From Bacteroidia bacterium (GTDB lineage Bacteria > Bacteroidota > Bacteroidia > J057), in contig JAWKNO010000002.1 in assembly GCA_041391665.1 (NCBI GenBank), forward strand, positions 558,001-622,000: 64,000 nt of DNA. The letters run 5' to 3'. Shown here piece after piece: positions 35,074 through 44,466 of the stretch (position 1 is the stretch's first letter; the number at the start of each line of letters is the position of its first letter). Position numbers and translations under genes: made by a program. Under the pieces are notes generated by a model, which saw nothing but the letters and a program-made list of their open reading frames with translations, had not been told where the DNA came from and did not search any database.

Positions 35074-38000
35074 TTAGTGTACACATCCACATTTTGGGGT
35101 CATAAATCCATGCGTTTCCCCGTGCCAGTCAAAGGCTTCTGAGGATCTTCCGTTTTCCCAGTAGAAAGGCAATCTTTTTCGCTCATAATTGCCGGTTTCA
35201 TTGAGCGTTGCCGGATCATATAGCCTTCCGTTCAACATTACATAGTGTATCTGCTCGGTATTTTTGATGTTTTCCAGTGGATTGGCATCCAAAATCACAA
35301 GGTCGGCGAGTTTTCCTTTACTGATCGAACCCAACTGATCTCCCATACCGATATAGTCTGCGCCATGCTGGGTAGCAGCTCTAAGCGCTTCGAGATTGGT
35401 CATTCCACCCATTTGAAGCATCCACAATTCCCAATGTACCCCCAGTCCTTCGAGTTGTCCGTGTGCACCCAACTGAACCCGGCCGCCTGCATCCAAAAGT
35501 CTTTTACAGCCACGGCTGTTTTCTACAAATGCTTTGTCCCACTCTTCATCGGGGAGCATGTCTCTTCTTCTGGACCGGGCGTCAATCATGGCCCGTGGGG
35601 TAAAGCTCAGGAGGCGTTCATTTTCCCAGACATGGGTTTTTTCGTACCAATAATCTTCTCCCCAGCGACCACCGTATCCCACAATCAGGGTAGGTGTGTA
35701 GCCGACTTTACTTTCTGCCCAAAGCCGCGTAACGTCGCCGTAAAATGGATTGACAGGAATAGAATGTTCGATCCCCGTATGCCCATCCAAAATCATGGAC
35801 ATATTGTGATAAAAAGTGGATCCACCTTCCGGATAGACCATCATATGCAGGGCTCTTGCTGCTTTGATCACCTGTTGGCGCTGATCTCTTCTGGGTTGGT
35901 TATAGCTTTTTACCGAAAATGCACCTACGGCTTTCAGCCGGCGTAAATGACTCAAAGCATCTTCATACGAGTTGATCAATGCTTTGAAGTCTCCATCTGC
36001 ACCGTAGAGAATCGTTCCGGTTGAATAGATTCTCGGCCCGGTCATAATTCCTGCTTTAACCATTTCTGACTGGCTGAAAACCATTTCTGTGTCATTGGAA
36101 GGGTCGTGGGTGGTCGTAACTCCGTAAGCCAGATTGGCAAAGTATGACCACTGCTGTTGGGGGGAAATGCCATTGTAGCTCACCCCCGGGTGCGCATGTA
36201 CGTCAATCAGTCCGGGAATAATGGTTTTCCCCTCACAATTAATCACTTTTACATCTTCCGGAAATTTCCGATCTCCTTCTCCCAACCGTGTAATGATATT
36301 CTTTTCTACCAACACATATCCTTTCCCGATCACTTTGTCTCCATCCATTGTGACAATTCGGGCATTCACAAAGGCGATTTTCCCCTGGGGGATGTCGGTA
36401 GTCAGCTGAAGACCTATCGCCAGTCCGGTTGTGTCTATCGCCGGTAACGTATCCGGCGCACCTTCCACGAAGTCAAATGAGTTCCGAATCTCTCTGGAAA
36501 AATACTGCGGTCCCAGCACCCAATGAAGTGTTTTGCTGTCTCCCGACCAATGAAGGGATGTCCCGGCATCTCTGGTTACCTTTTTTACCGGGATTGCTTT
36601 TGTATTGCCCGACAGGTCAATCGCTTTCCCGACCATTGGGAACGGGATCATATATGCCTGAAACAATTCTGTAAAGGCCAGCCATTTTCCGTCAGGGCTT
36701 GGGCAAAATTGATTTGCGTATTGTGAGGAAAATATGGTCTGCGCTTCTCTTGTTTCCAGATTCATCGCCCAATACTGGTTGCCTCTCTGGAAATAAATAT
36801 ATTCGCCATCGGGGCTAAAGCGGGGAAATTCACCTCCGTCGCCAATAAATTTGGGTGCAGCATTTCCGTCTGCGGGTATGAGGTATACGCCCGGGTTTTT
36901 GCCATAGGTCGTCCCCAATACTGTATTGCCCCGTCCTTTCCGAAAGACAATTTGTTTTCCATCACCACTAAAGGTAGGTGAATGGTAAAATCCTTTCTCT
37001 GAGGTAAGTTTACGTGCCGGTGATCCTGAAGCACCGACTTCTTTCACGAAAATCGCACCGGTAGCGGTGTCGCTCCATGTTGTATACACAATTGATTTTC
37101 CGTCATTGCTAAATGATGGCTCAAACTCAAAATGAACGTCATTGGTGAGCCGGTAGGGTTTTCCGTCTGGCAGAGATTTGAGGTAAATATGGCCGGCAGC
37201 ATTAAATGCGAGCAGTTTTCCGTCGGGAGAAGTGGTGGCATGCCGGATCATTTTTGCCTCAAAAGTTTCGGGCGACACCTCCTGCCTGAAAAGTACAGGT
37301 TCTTCCAGCATTTGTCTGACCTCGGCCTGGAAGGGAATTTCCGTTGCCGTAAAATCCTTTGTATTTACTTTCATAAATTTGCCTTTGCCGTAAATGACAA
37401 TGTGTTGGTTGTCGGGCATCCAGGCAAAATTGGGATAAACACCAAAAATGGCCCAGGTTTCCTGCTGGTCTTTGGTGAGATCGTCGTATACCGGCCATTC
37501 CTCGCCGGTGGCGAGGTTGTGTAAATACAAAACCGTTTTGGTGCGGACCCTTTTGACAAAGGCCAGGGTTTTTCCATCTGGTGAAATTGTAGGGCGAAAT
37601 GCACTACCTGGCCCGCCTGTGATATTTTCGATTTCGCCATTCTGTCTGTCATAGCGGCGAATCATGTATATCATACCGTTTGGGTCTTTGTTGTACTCAA
37701 AGCTAGAGCCTCCGCTCATGTCTTCGCTGTAATACACATATCGCCCGTCAGGCGATACAAATGGTTCTCCTGCATCCTGCTGGTCATTTTTTCTTTTTGT
37801 GAGCTGGATACCGCTGCCGCCGCTGATATGATATAGCCACATTTCTCCGGCACCCAGCGACCGGGTGGCGGTGTAATGTTTTCTCGCTACAAAATATTGC
37901 CCGTCAGGTGTCCAGACGGGATTATTCAACAGCCGAAAATCTTCTTTCGTAAGTTGTTTCCGGTTGGATCCATCGCGATCCATTACCCATATATTATCGC

Positions 38001-38328
38001 CACCCGATCTGTCGCTGGTAAATAAAATTCGTTTTCCATCGGGACTGAAACGAGGTTGAACCTCATAAGGATTACCCCCTGAGATCAGGGTGGCTTTCCC
38101 TCCTGCCAGCGGGAGGATATAAATATCACCTAACAGGTCAAAAACTATTTCTTTCCCATCAGGGCTCACATCGAGATTCATCCATGTACCTTCACTGGCG
38201 GTAAACCGCAGTTCGTGAGCGGGGCCATGGGTAGCTGCAACATCCCATTTTTCAGATTCAGCCTTATTTTGGCCCTGAAGGGATATCACTGGGATAGAAA
38301 GTACAAAAAGGTAAAAAAGTTTTCTCAT
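35074..38328 (-). CDS. secreted amidohydrolase with TolB-type beta-propeller
   Basis: This 1084-residue protein has a signal peptide (to about SLQGQ) and a long N-terminal propeller built from PD40/TolB repeats (about 40-640; FSPDGKRILFTSDRSGGDN, TISPDGKTLAFVKR). A C-terminal metal-dependent amidohydrolase domain (about 660-1050) follows. Its metal-binding HxH is in GLIDVHAHPG, with further candidate ligands in HTGIEHSIP and LGAHGQLE. Composite proteins of this kind are common in Bacteroidota and are presumed to hydrolyse peptides or cyclic amides in the periplasm; the substrate is unknown. It ends with GFMTPKCGCVH. It diverges from the OstA-like gene. Confidence 0.9.
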   Translation of the reverse strand: MRKLFYLFVLSIPVISLQGQNKAESEKWDVAATHGPAHELRFTASEGTWMNLDVSPDGKEIVFDLLGDIYILPLAGGKATLISGGNPYEVQPRFSPDGKRILFTSDRSGGDNIWVMDRDGSNRKQLTKEDFRLLNNPVWTPDGQYFVARKHYTATRSLGAGEMWLYHISGGSGIQLTKRKNDQQDAGEPFVSPDGRYVYYSEDMSGGSSFEYNKDPNGMIYMIRRYDRQNGEIENITGGPGSAFRPTISPDGKTLAFVKRVRTKTVLYLHNLATGEEWPVYDDLTKDQQETWAIFGVYPNFAWMPDNQHIVIYGKGKFMKVNTKDFTATEIPFQAEVRQMLEEPVLFRQEVSPETFEAKMIRHATTSPDGKLLAFNAAGHIYLKSLPDGKPYRLTNDVHFEFEPSFSNDGKSIVYTTWSDTATGAIFVKEVGASGSPARKLTSEKGFYHSPTFSGDGKQIVFRKGRGNTVLGTTYGKNPGVYLIPADGNAAPKFIGDGGEFPRFSPDGEYIYFQRGNQYWAMNLETREAQTIFSSQYANQFCPSPDGKWLAFTELFQAYMIPFPMVGKAIDLSGNTKAIPVKKVTRDAGTSLHWSGDSKTLHWVLGPQYFSREIRNSFDFVEGAPDTLPAIDTTGLAIGLQLTTDIPQGKIAFVNARIVTMDGDKVIGKGYVLVEKNIITRLGEGDRKFPEDVKVINCEGKTIIPGLIDVHAHPGVSYNGISPQQQWSYFANLAYGVTTTHDPSNDTEMVFSQSEMVKAGIMTGPRIYSTGTILYGADGDFKALINSYEDALSHLRRLKAVGAFSVKSYNQPRRDQRQQVIKAARALHMMVYPEGGSTFYHNMSMILDGHTGIEHSIPVNPFYGDVTRLWAESKVGYTPTLIVGYGGRWGEDYWYEKTHVWENERLLSFTPRAMIDARSRRRDMLPDEEWDKAFVENSRGCKRLLDAGGRVQLGAHGQLEGLGVHWELWMLQMGGMTNLEALRAATQHGADYIGMGDQLGSISKGKLADLVILDANPLENIKNTEQIHYVMLNGRLYDPATLNETGNYERKRLPFYWENGRSSEAFDWHGETHGFMTPKCGCVH

Positions 38329-38354
38329 CGGTTTATGGCTAATGATTTGGCTGA

Positions 38355-38362
38355 CAAATGTA
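38355..38362 (-). promoter_or_regulatory. -7 promoter element (TACATTTG) of the amidohydrolase gene
   Basis: Read leftward this is TACATTTG, a TAnnTTTG match 26 bases before the ATG at 38328. No clear -33 element was seen. Confidence 0.4.
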
Positions 38363-38453
38363 CGCCAGGGGAATAAAATACCCTAAATTTTGAGAAAGGA
38401 ATCACCCATACAACCCTGAATAGTTTTTTTGCCTCTTTGGATCACTGCGAAAA

Positions 38454-38486
38454 TTTGGTAAGCGGATACGAACTGTCGTAACTTGC
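38454..38486 (+). promoter_or_regulatory. candidate promoter and ribosome binding site of the OstA-like gene
   Basis: TTTG (38454-38457) is separated by 21 bp from TAACTTGC (38479-38486), a near match to TAnnTTTG. An AGGAGG immediately follows (38487-38492) before the ATG at 38503. A strong Shine-Dalgarno like this is unusual in Bacteroidota and in this window. Confidence 0.4.
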
Positions 38487-38502
38487 AGGAGGATTTATCA
38501 AT

Positions 38503-40479
38503 ATGCACAAAAAGCGTTTTCTCCAGACAGGATTGTTGTTCCTGATCATCTCAGGTTGGTTGACCGCCGGGCTGTATGGACAGCCGGGCAAACCGGTAGT
38601 CAATGATACTGCGCAGTCTAAAAGGGTGAAAATTCTTCATGCATCGATTCTTAGTTACCTCAAGTCTAAGGAGGCTATATTTGAAAAACTCGTTGGGCGC
38701 GTGGAAATGATGCAGGATTCGACACTTTTTTTCTGCGATAGCGCATATTTTTATGAGACAGATCACCGGTTGGAAGCCTACAGCAGGGTGAGAATAGAAA
38801 TGCCTGACAGTGTATTTCTTTATGGAGATAAGCTTACGTATGACACCGAGTCTAAAATTTCGGAGGTGTACCGCAAAATTAAGCTCACCAATCAGGATGT
38901 CGTGCTCACCACAGACCGGCTGACTTATTTCCGAAATGAAGATTATGGGTTTTATCGGGAAGGAGGAAAAATGGTCGATGGGGACAATGTGCTCACTAGT
39001 ATTCACGGGTATTATTATCCCAGGAAGGATATGGCCTATTTTCGCGATAGCGTAAAGCTTGTAAATCCTGACTATGTACTGACAACCGACACATTGGGAT
39101 ATGATACTGAGAATAAAATTTCCTATTTCCTTACCAAAACTTTTATCACAAGTAAGGATGGGGAAATCGAAACGGAGAATGGGAATTATGACACAGACCG
39201 GGGCATTGTTAACCTTTACTCGCGCTCCATTGTGCGGGACTCTTCATATTTGCTGGTAGCAGATACCTTGACATACTTCGACAAAAGAGATATGGGGTTT
39301 GCGCGCGGAAACGTTCTCGTTTTTCAGGACGATTCTTCCCTTCAGATACGAGGCGGCCTGGCGGAGTTTAACCGGAAAACCGACGAGAGCTGGGTAACGC
39401 GGGAGGCGGTTGCCATTCATTTATTTGACGATGACACACTATATATGATGGCAGATACGCTTTTCTCGATCAAACAAAAAAAACTGATTCGAAAGCGATA
39501 TGATGCGCCAGTACGGCCAGATACTTTGTCACAGATCATGCCTGATTCGGCTTCAAATAGGGATATGATCCGCTCTTCCGATTCGGTTGCCGCTGATTCT
39601 TTGGCCGCTGATTCCGTAGTTTCAGATACGATCACTGCACGGGCGGTTTTTGTCGATACATTGGAAATGGACGAGGTAAGAAATATGGTGGGCCCAATGC
39701 AAACCAATGATGAGCTGTATGAAGTAGATACAGTAGAAATACGATTATTTAAAGCATACAACAATGTCAGATTTTTTATGAATAATATGCAGGGGCGGGC
39801 GGATTCGATGGTGTATTTTTACGATGATTCTGTGATGTATTTGTATCATGACCCGGTATTATGGTCAGATGAGAATCAGCTCACCGGAGATACCATCATT
39901 ATCTGGATGAAAAATGAAAAAGCTGATTCTATGTGGGTGGGAAAAGATGGCTTTCTCGCCAGCCGGGAAGATACTGTCGGGTATAATCAGGTGAAAGGCA
40001 AAGAGATGCGCGCAAAGTTCAAGGATAATGAGTTATATCGGATGCACATTATTGGAAACAGTGAAAGCATTTATTTTGCTAAAAATGAAGACGATACGAC
40101 GCATATCTATTATGAAGGAATGAATAAGGCGCTGGCGCAGGAGATGGTCATGTATTTTCGGGATAATGAAGTCAAACGAATTGTATTTCTTTCCCAGCCG
40201 GAGGGGACATATTCGCCATTTTTTAAGGTAATCTTTGAGGCGAATGCATTAGATGGATTAAAATGGCGAATCACAGAACGTCCGGAAAAACCTTCAATTT
40301 TCAAATCTGAAACAATTCCCGGCACAGAAGAAGTCCCAACTGAGGATGTCCCAACTGAAGAAGTTCCAACGGAGGAAGCGTCGGTACCCACAGACGAAAC
40401 GCCAGTCTCTCCGCCGGCAGAACGTCCTACTCGACGATTACAAAACGCTTCCGAACCTCCTCGGCCGGAAAAGCATTAA
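38503..40479 (+). CDS. OstA-like (LptA/LptD N-domain-like) protein
   Basis: This 658-residue protein has a signal peptide (to about GLYGQ) and a long repetitive beta-structure with the OstA pattern: FFCDSAYFYETDHRLEAYSR, VFLYGDKLTYDTESK, VVLTTDRLTYFRN and similar units to about residue 590. Such proteins form a beta-jelly-roll stack that carries lipopolysaccharide or similar lipids between membranes. Bacteroidota have this long OstA-like form. The C-terminus is Pro/Glu/Thr-rich, with VPTEE-type repeats (about 610-630, encoded at 40327-40383). The last 53 bases overlap the end of the convergent vanX-like gene, so both C-termini use the same DNA. Confidence 0.85.
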   Translation: MHKKRFLQTGLLFLIISGWLTAGLYGQPGKPVVNDTAQSKRVKILHASILSYLKSKEAIFEKLVGRVEMMQDSTLFFCDSAYFYETDHRLEAYSRVRIEMPDSVFLYGDKLTYDTESKISEVYRKIKLTNQDVVLTTDRLTYFRNEDYGFYREGGKMVDGDNVLTSIHGYYYPRKDMAYFRDSVKLVNPDYVLTTDTLGYDTENKISYFLTKTFITSKDGEIETENGNYDTDRGIVNLYSRSIVRDSSYLLVADTLTYFDKRDMGFARGNVLVFQDDSSLQIRGGLAEFNRKTDESWVTREAVAIHLFDDDTLYMMADTLFSIKQKKLIRKRYDAPVRPDTLSQIMPDSASNRDMIRSSDSVAADSLAADSVVSDTITARAVFVDTLEMDEVRNMVGPMQTNDELYEVDTVEIRLFKAYNNVRFFMNNMQGRADSMVYFYDDSVMYLYHDPVLWSDENQLTGDTIIIWMKNEKADSMWVGKDGFLASREDTVGYNQVKGKEMRAKFKDNELYRMHIIGNSESIYFAKNEDDTTHIYYEGMNKALAQEMVMYFRDNEVKRIVFLSQPEGTYSPFFKVIFEANALDGLKWRITERPEKPSIFKSETIPGTEEVPTEDVPTEEVPTEEASVPTDETPVSPPAERPTRRLQNASEPPRPEKH

Positions 40480-41239
40480 AGTGCCACCATTCGGAAAGGA
40501 TTACCTCAAAGCCCGCAGCTTTCATTGCATTTCGCAAAAGCCAGCGGTTTTGTAACTGTGTTTGGGTAAGTTCTCCTTTTTTCAAATAATCCATTTCATA
40601 ACGTGGCTGTGCTTGCGGCCCAAAAAAATCAAACGGCGTACCCATATCAACCAGACCCGTATCCAGGTGAATCAGGCTCAGGTCAACTGCCGCACCGTAG
40701 TTGTGCATGGAACCAATACCGCCCGGAGGGGCGACATAAGGTTGTTGAGGTGTGCCTTTAACAATTTTCCACATTTTATGTTGAACGGACCTGGGCCTGA
40801 CACAGTCAAATACGATCAGGCTTAGCGAAGAATCTTTCTCCTTGATAATTGTTTGAACTTTGAGAAGCATATCAGCTACCTCTGGTTGCAGATAACACTT
40901 ATCAAAATCTTCATAAACATCTTCATGAAGAAAGTTGTCTGTAGTTGAATATTTGATATCAGTCTGAATTCCGGGATCCCTTTGCAAAATATTCACCAAC
41001 CCCTGAGCGATCAGATTGCGCTCCAACTGAGAAGTATCCGGAACGGACTTCACTGAAGCCATATTGCCGGAAAGGAGTGAATCGTCAATAGCGGTCACTT
41101 CCAGAGAATCGCTATGCTCTTTGAGTAGAAGCGTATCTTTAGAAGCTGGAGACTGGCCCGACTGTTGGTGATCCCTGCTACAGGAAGCCCCCATCATCAG
41201 CAGGCACAAAATGCAGACAGAAAAGAAAATATATCTCAT
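40427..41239 (-). CDS. D-Ala-D-Ala dipeptidase (VanX-like, M15D) lipoprotein
   Basis: From the ATG at 41239 this is a 270-residue lipoprotein (MRYIFFSVCILCLLMMGASC, lipobox GASC). It is followed by a linker and an M15D domain. The zinc site is complete: SMHNYGAAVDLSL with His and Asp ligands, and EWWHFNAF with the catalytic Glu and third His. The VanX-type DCVRPRSVQHKMW motif is present. Family enzymes cleave D-Ala-D-Ala, probably to recycle wall peptides here since no van cluster is present. The TTG at 41260 was rejected because a -7 element overlaps it. Its 3' end overlaps the OstA-like gene by 53 bases. Confidence 0.9.
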   Translation of the reverse strand: MRYIFFSVCILCLLMMGASCSRDHQQSGQSPASKDTLLLKEHSDSLEVTAIDDSLLSGNMASVKSVPDTSQLERNLIAQGLVNILQRDPGIQTDIKYSTTDNFLHEDVYEDFDKCYLQPEVADMLLKVQTIIKEKDSSLSLIVFDCVRPRSVQHKMWKIVKGTPQQPYVAPPGGIGSMHNYGAAVDLSLIHLDTGLVDMGTPFDFFGPQAQPRYEMDYLKKGELTQTQLQNRWLLRNAMKAAGFEVILSEWWHFNAFPAEEVRKRFVIVE

Positions 41240-41265
41240 GCGCGAAGTATCAACGCGCAAAGATA
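41239..41265 (-). promoter_or_regulatory. promoter and inverted repeat of the vanX-like gene
   Basis: Read leftward, TATCTTTG (41258-41265) is a TAnnTTTG match 18 bases before the ATG. TGCGCG (41239-41244) and CGCGCA (41254-41259) form an inverted repeat across the predicted transcription start, an operator candidate. This gives the gene its own promoter despite lying just behind the LexA-like gene. Confidence 0.4.
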
Positions 41266-41280
41266 GGAATAATCCAATCG

Positions 41281-42096
41281 CTAATTTTTATCCTTAAGTT
41301 TTATCATCTGCTGTTGGATCTCCATGACAATACTTGAAAGCTTTTCCAAAGAAATTTCAGGGTTGGGGAAATCATCACTCAGAAACATTTTGGCTTTCCA
41401 CAATTCCCTGACTTCAGATATGTTAATATCATATGGGGGGTAAGCCGTATTATCTGAGCGTAGGTTAAGTACCGGTGATTGTTCCAGATCAGCCTGAACA
41501 TAAACACGCTTATACACAACGCCTTCTGTTTCAGAAACTACAATATATGTTTGTCCGTTTTTGATCTCCCGCCAATTCTGAAGATATTCACCGATAATGA
41601 CGGTTCCAGATTTCAGTGGCAGCATGGAGTCCCCTTTGATTTCGAAGGCGCGAAATGTTCCTGCTCCCAACATGGGAAGCTGGAATTTGGTTAAATCTTC
41701 AATGTATTCCGGATCAGCATACCCGTTGAGATACCCGGCAGATGCCTTTTGAGGGACAAATTCTATGTTTTCACGCCCGCGGGAGTCAAGCGTAATCGGC
41801 AGGACACGGAGCGATTTCCCTTCGATATCAACCTGACCCTGCCCGGGGTAGCTGTGCATTTCTTCCTCGGAAAGGCCCGAAATATCTTCTTTTACCAGGA
41901 GATCAATAGAGACATTAAAAAAGTCCGATATCCGCTCCAGTGTTTCATATTTGGGCGTCGCACGGCATTCTTCGTAGGCACCTATGGAAGATCGGCGAAT
42001 CGCCAGATGATTAGCCAGCTCCTGTTGGGTGAGCCCCTTCATTTTGCGAAGGTACTTCAGGTTTTTCCCAATGATTAACTTATCTTTTTCACTCAT
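41281..42096 (-). CDS. XRE family regulator with S24 (LexA-like) peptidase domain
   Basis: This 271-residue repressor has an N-terminal XRE HTH (about 7-68; NLKYLRKMKGLTQQELANHL, SSIGAYEECRATPKYETLE). The C-terminal LexA/CI-like S24 domain carries the self-cleavage elements: an Ala120-Gly121 bond (KASAGYLNG), Ser157 (KGDSMLPL) and Lys196 (VVYKRVYV). Proteins of this type repress SOS-like or phage genes until RecA-stimulated autocleavage; many Bacteroidota host copies have unknown targets. The HTH resembles that of the KdsC fusion at 24099-24806. No prophage genes are nearby. Confidence 0.9.
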   Translation of the reverse strand: MSEKDKLIIGKNLKYLRKMKGLTQQELANHLAIRRSSIGAYEECRATPKYETLERISDFFNVSIDLLVKEDISGLSEEEMHSYPGQGQVDIEGKSLRVLPITLDSRGRENIEFVPQKASAGYLNGYADPEYIEDLTKFQLPMLGAGTFRAFEIKGDSMLPLKSGTVIIGEYLQNWREIKNGQTYIVVSETEGVVYKRVYVQADLEQSPVLNLRSDNTAYPPYDINISEVRELWKAKMFLSDDFPNPEISLEKLSSIVMEIQQQMIKLKDKN

Positions 42097-42280
42097 GATT
42101 TGAAAATTAAATCACTAATCCGTTTAGCACTCGGGCGTAATTCTTAGCAAATTATAAAAAAATTAGTAATAAAACTAAAATGATGTGTTTTTTTTGATAA
42201 TTTTTTGTTCAATATCTCCCGGACACCTGAAATCTTAGCGAACCGCTTTACTTTAAGGCGGGATTTTGGAGATTTCGTCC

Positions 42281-42288
42281 TATTTTTG
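42281..42288 (+). promoter_or_regulatory. -7 promoter element (TATTTTTG) of the ABC-F gene
   Basis: TATTTTTG is a perfect TAnnTTTG match. It lies inside the reading frame of an upstream TTG (42266), which argues that translation starts after it, at the TTG at 42305. Confidence 0.45.
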
Positions 42289-42304
42289 TCCCAAAAGTCG
42301 CGCA

Positions 42305-44236
42305 TTGCTAAATATAGATAATCTCGGAATTGAATTTGCCGGAAGGTGGCTGCTCCGCAATGCCAGTTACCAGTTTTTTCCCGGTGACAGAATCGGACTT
42401 ATCGGCCGCAATGGCGCGGGTAAATCCACTTTGCTCAAAGTGCTGGCAGGTCAAATGTCCCAATCGGAAGGACATATTCATCAGGCCGGTAAAGTTCGCA
42501 TTGCTTATTTTCACCAGGATCTGCTTTCCTACCATACCGACAAACCTATTTCTGATGTCGCACGTGAAGGATTTGGCCCTCTGCTAAAACTCAAGGAGGA
42601 CATTGATGATATGCTGGAGCGGATGGAGGCTGGTGAAACCAGTCAGGAGGTATGGGACCGGCTGGCCGATAGTCAGGCGAGGTTTGAAGCACAGGGCGGC
42701 AACCAGATCGAAGCGCAGGTGCATAGCATTCTCTCCGGTCTTGGATTTCGTCCGGAAGAACACGAACAACCGTATTATACCTTTTCCGGTGGCTGGCGGA
42801 TGCGTGTTCTTTTGGCTCAGATGCTGCTGAACAGCCCCGATGTCCTGCTGCTTGACGAGCCGACCAACCACCTCGATCTCCCTTCGATCCAGTGGTTGGA
42901 ATCGTATCTTAAAAATTATCCCGGAACCTGCATCGTCGTTTCTCATGATCGATTTTTTATTGACCGCGTAGCCAATAAGATTGTGGAGATTTCTCTCAAA
43001 CAGCTTCATACTTACACCGGAAACTACTCTTATTTCCTGGCAGAAAAAGCCTTGCGCCAGGAACAACATCGCCGGGCATATGACAACCAGCAGAAATTTA
43101 TTGAAGATCAGGAACTGTTTATCAATCGCTTTCGCTATAAAAGCTCCAAGGCAACGCAGGTGCAAAGCCGTGTCAAACAACTTGAAAAACTCGATAGGGT
43201 AGAGCCTCCTGAAGAAGAAACCGGAAGCATGAGTTTCAGATTTAAACTGAAGGTGAATTCAGGAAAAGAAGTCCTCACGCTGTCTGATATTCATAAAGCC
43301 TATGATGGGAAAACCGTCATTGACCATACTTCGGCCACGGTGATGCGTGGTGACAAAATCGCTCTGATTGGCGCCAATGGAATTGGAAAATCTACTTTCC
43401 TGCGGGTAATGGCTGGTACTGAACCTTTTGAAGGGAACTGTAAAATTGGCCATAATGTAATTTACAGCTTTTTTGCCCAGCATCAGCTGGAAGCGCTAAA
43501 CCTGAAAAATAATATCTTCGACGAAATTGCAGCCTGTGCCACCGACAAAACCGAAGCAGAATTGCGTTCGGTACTGGGTTGTTTTATGTTTTCAGGAGAT
43601 GACATCCTGAAAAAAATTCAGGTCCTTTCCGGCGGCGAAAAATCTCGCGTCGCCCTTGCCAAAACCTTGCTTTCGGAAGCCAATTTCCTCCTGCTTGACG
43701 AACCCACCAACCACCTCGATATGGGTAGCATTCAGGTATTGGTACAGGCGCTCAAAGCTTTTGAAGGAACATTTGTGGTGGTTTCTCACGACCGGTTTTT
43801 TCTGCAGCAAATCGCCAACAAAGTTTGGTATGTTGAGGATCGGCAGATTAAGGAATACCCCGGAACATACGAGGAGTATGAATGGTGGCGGGAAAAACAA
43901 AACGCACCGGCTGCTGATATCCAAAAGCCTGTTCGAAATAAACAACCCGAGGAATCAATCGTTACAGAAACCCTTGATTACAGAAATCAGAAGCAGTACA
44001 AAAACAAACTTCGCAAACTGACCCGTGATCAGGAAAATATTGAGACCGAAATCAGCCGGCTGGAAACCGAAATTCATGAAGTGGAGCAGAAAATGTCGCT
44101 GCCAGAGATTGCGAGCGATTTTGACCGTCTTTTGAAAGAGCAGGAACTGCATCAAAAACTACACACCCGGCTAGAAGAAGCGACGGAAAAATGGGAGGAG
44201 ATTTTATTAGAAATTGAAACGCTCGCCGGAGAGTAG
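42305..44236 (+). CDS. ABC-F family ATPase
   Basis: This 643-residue protein has two ABC domains: Walker A GRNGAGKST and GANGIGKST, signatures FSGGWRMR and LSGGEKSR, and Walker B LLLDEPTNHLD in both halves. A charged inter-domain linker lies between them, and a C-terminal coiled coil spans about 560-640. There are no membrane helices. ABC-F proteins bind the ribosome exit site and relieve stalling or protect against antibiotics; the length and coiled coil fit the Uup/YbiT-like type, subgroup uncertain. The TTG at 42305 gives MLNIDNLGIEF, matching the normal family start, and sits 16 bases after a -7 element. Confidence 0.88.
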   Translation: MLNIDNLGIEFAGRWLLRNASYQFFPGDRIGLIGRNGAGKSTLLKVLAGQMSQSEGHIHQAGKVRIAYFHQDLLSYHTDKPISDVAREGFGPLLKLKEDIDDMLERMEAGETSQEVWDRLADSQARFEAQGGNQIEAQVHSILSGLGFRPEEHEQPYYTFSGGWRMRVLLAQMLLNSPDVLLLDEPTNHLDLPSIQWLESYLKNYPGTCIVVSHDRFFIDRVANKIVEISLKQLHTYTGNYSYFLAEKALRQEQHRRAYDNQQKFIEDQELFINRFRYKSSKATQVQSRVKQLEKLDRVEPPEEETGSMSFRFKLKVNSGKEVLTLSDIHKAYDGKTVIDHTSATVMRGDKIALIGANGIGKSTFLRVMAGTEPFEGNCKIGHNVIYSFFAQHQLEALNLKNNIFDEIAACATDKTEAELRSVLGCFMFSGDDILKKIQVLSGGEKSRVALAKTLLSEANFLLLDEPTNHLDMGSIQVLVQALKAFEGTFVVVSHDRFFLQQIANKVWYVEDRQIKEYPGTYEEYEWWREKQNAPAADIQKPVRNKQPEESIVTETLDYRNQKQYKNKLRKLTRDQENIETEISRLETEIHEVEQKMSLPEIASDFDRLLKEQELHQKLHTRLEEATEKWEEILLEIETLAGE

Positions 44237-44258
44237 AGAATTATCTGTTATACCCAAT

Positions 44259-44290
44259 AAAAAACTCCGATCTGATGACCGGAGTTTTTT
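44259..44290. terminator. bidirectional intrinsic terminator
   Basis: AAAAAACTCCG pairs with CGGAGTTTTTT (perfect 11-bp stem, 10-base loop), lying between the ABC-F gene and the converging tRNA-His gene. It can end both transcripts. Confidence 0.9.
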
Positions 44291-44297
44291 ATTTGTG

Positions 44298-44372
44298 GGT
44301 GGCTAATGGGATTCGAACCCACGACCCCCAGAACCACAATCTGGTGCTCTAACCAACTGAGCTATAACCACC
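44298..44372 (-). tRNA. tRNA-His (GTG)
   Basis: On the minus strand the sequence folds as a cloverleaf. The acceptor stem GTGGTTA pairs with TAGCCAC, with an extra 5' G(-1) opposite discriminator C73, the hallmark of tRNA-His. The D arm starts GCTCAGTTGG, the anticodon stem CCAGA/TCTGG frames TTGTGGT (anticodon GTG), and the T loop is GTTCGAATC. The 3' CCA is not encoded. Confidence 0.97.
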
Positions 44373-44400
44373 ATATCCATTGCATTTTTCAATGCAGGTG

Positions 44401-44430
44401 CAAATATAGTTATTTGTCAATTATCTCCAA
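44401..44430 (-). promoter_or_regulatory. tRNA-His promoter (TTGG -33, TATATTTG -7)
   Basis: Read leftward: TTGG (44430-44427), 19 bp, then TATATTTG (44408-44401), ending 28 bases before the tRNA 5' end. Both elements and the spacing match the Bacteroidota housekeeping promoter. Confidence 0.7.
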
Positions 44431-44466
44431 CGAAGGGGAATAATTTTTGTTTCGGAAATGCAAATT

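Noticed and set aside
41281..42096. LexA-like gene as evidence of a prophage
   Set aside because: No integrase, structural or replication phage genes are near; host LexA-like regulators with this layout are common in Bacteroidota.
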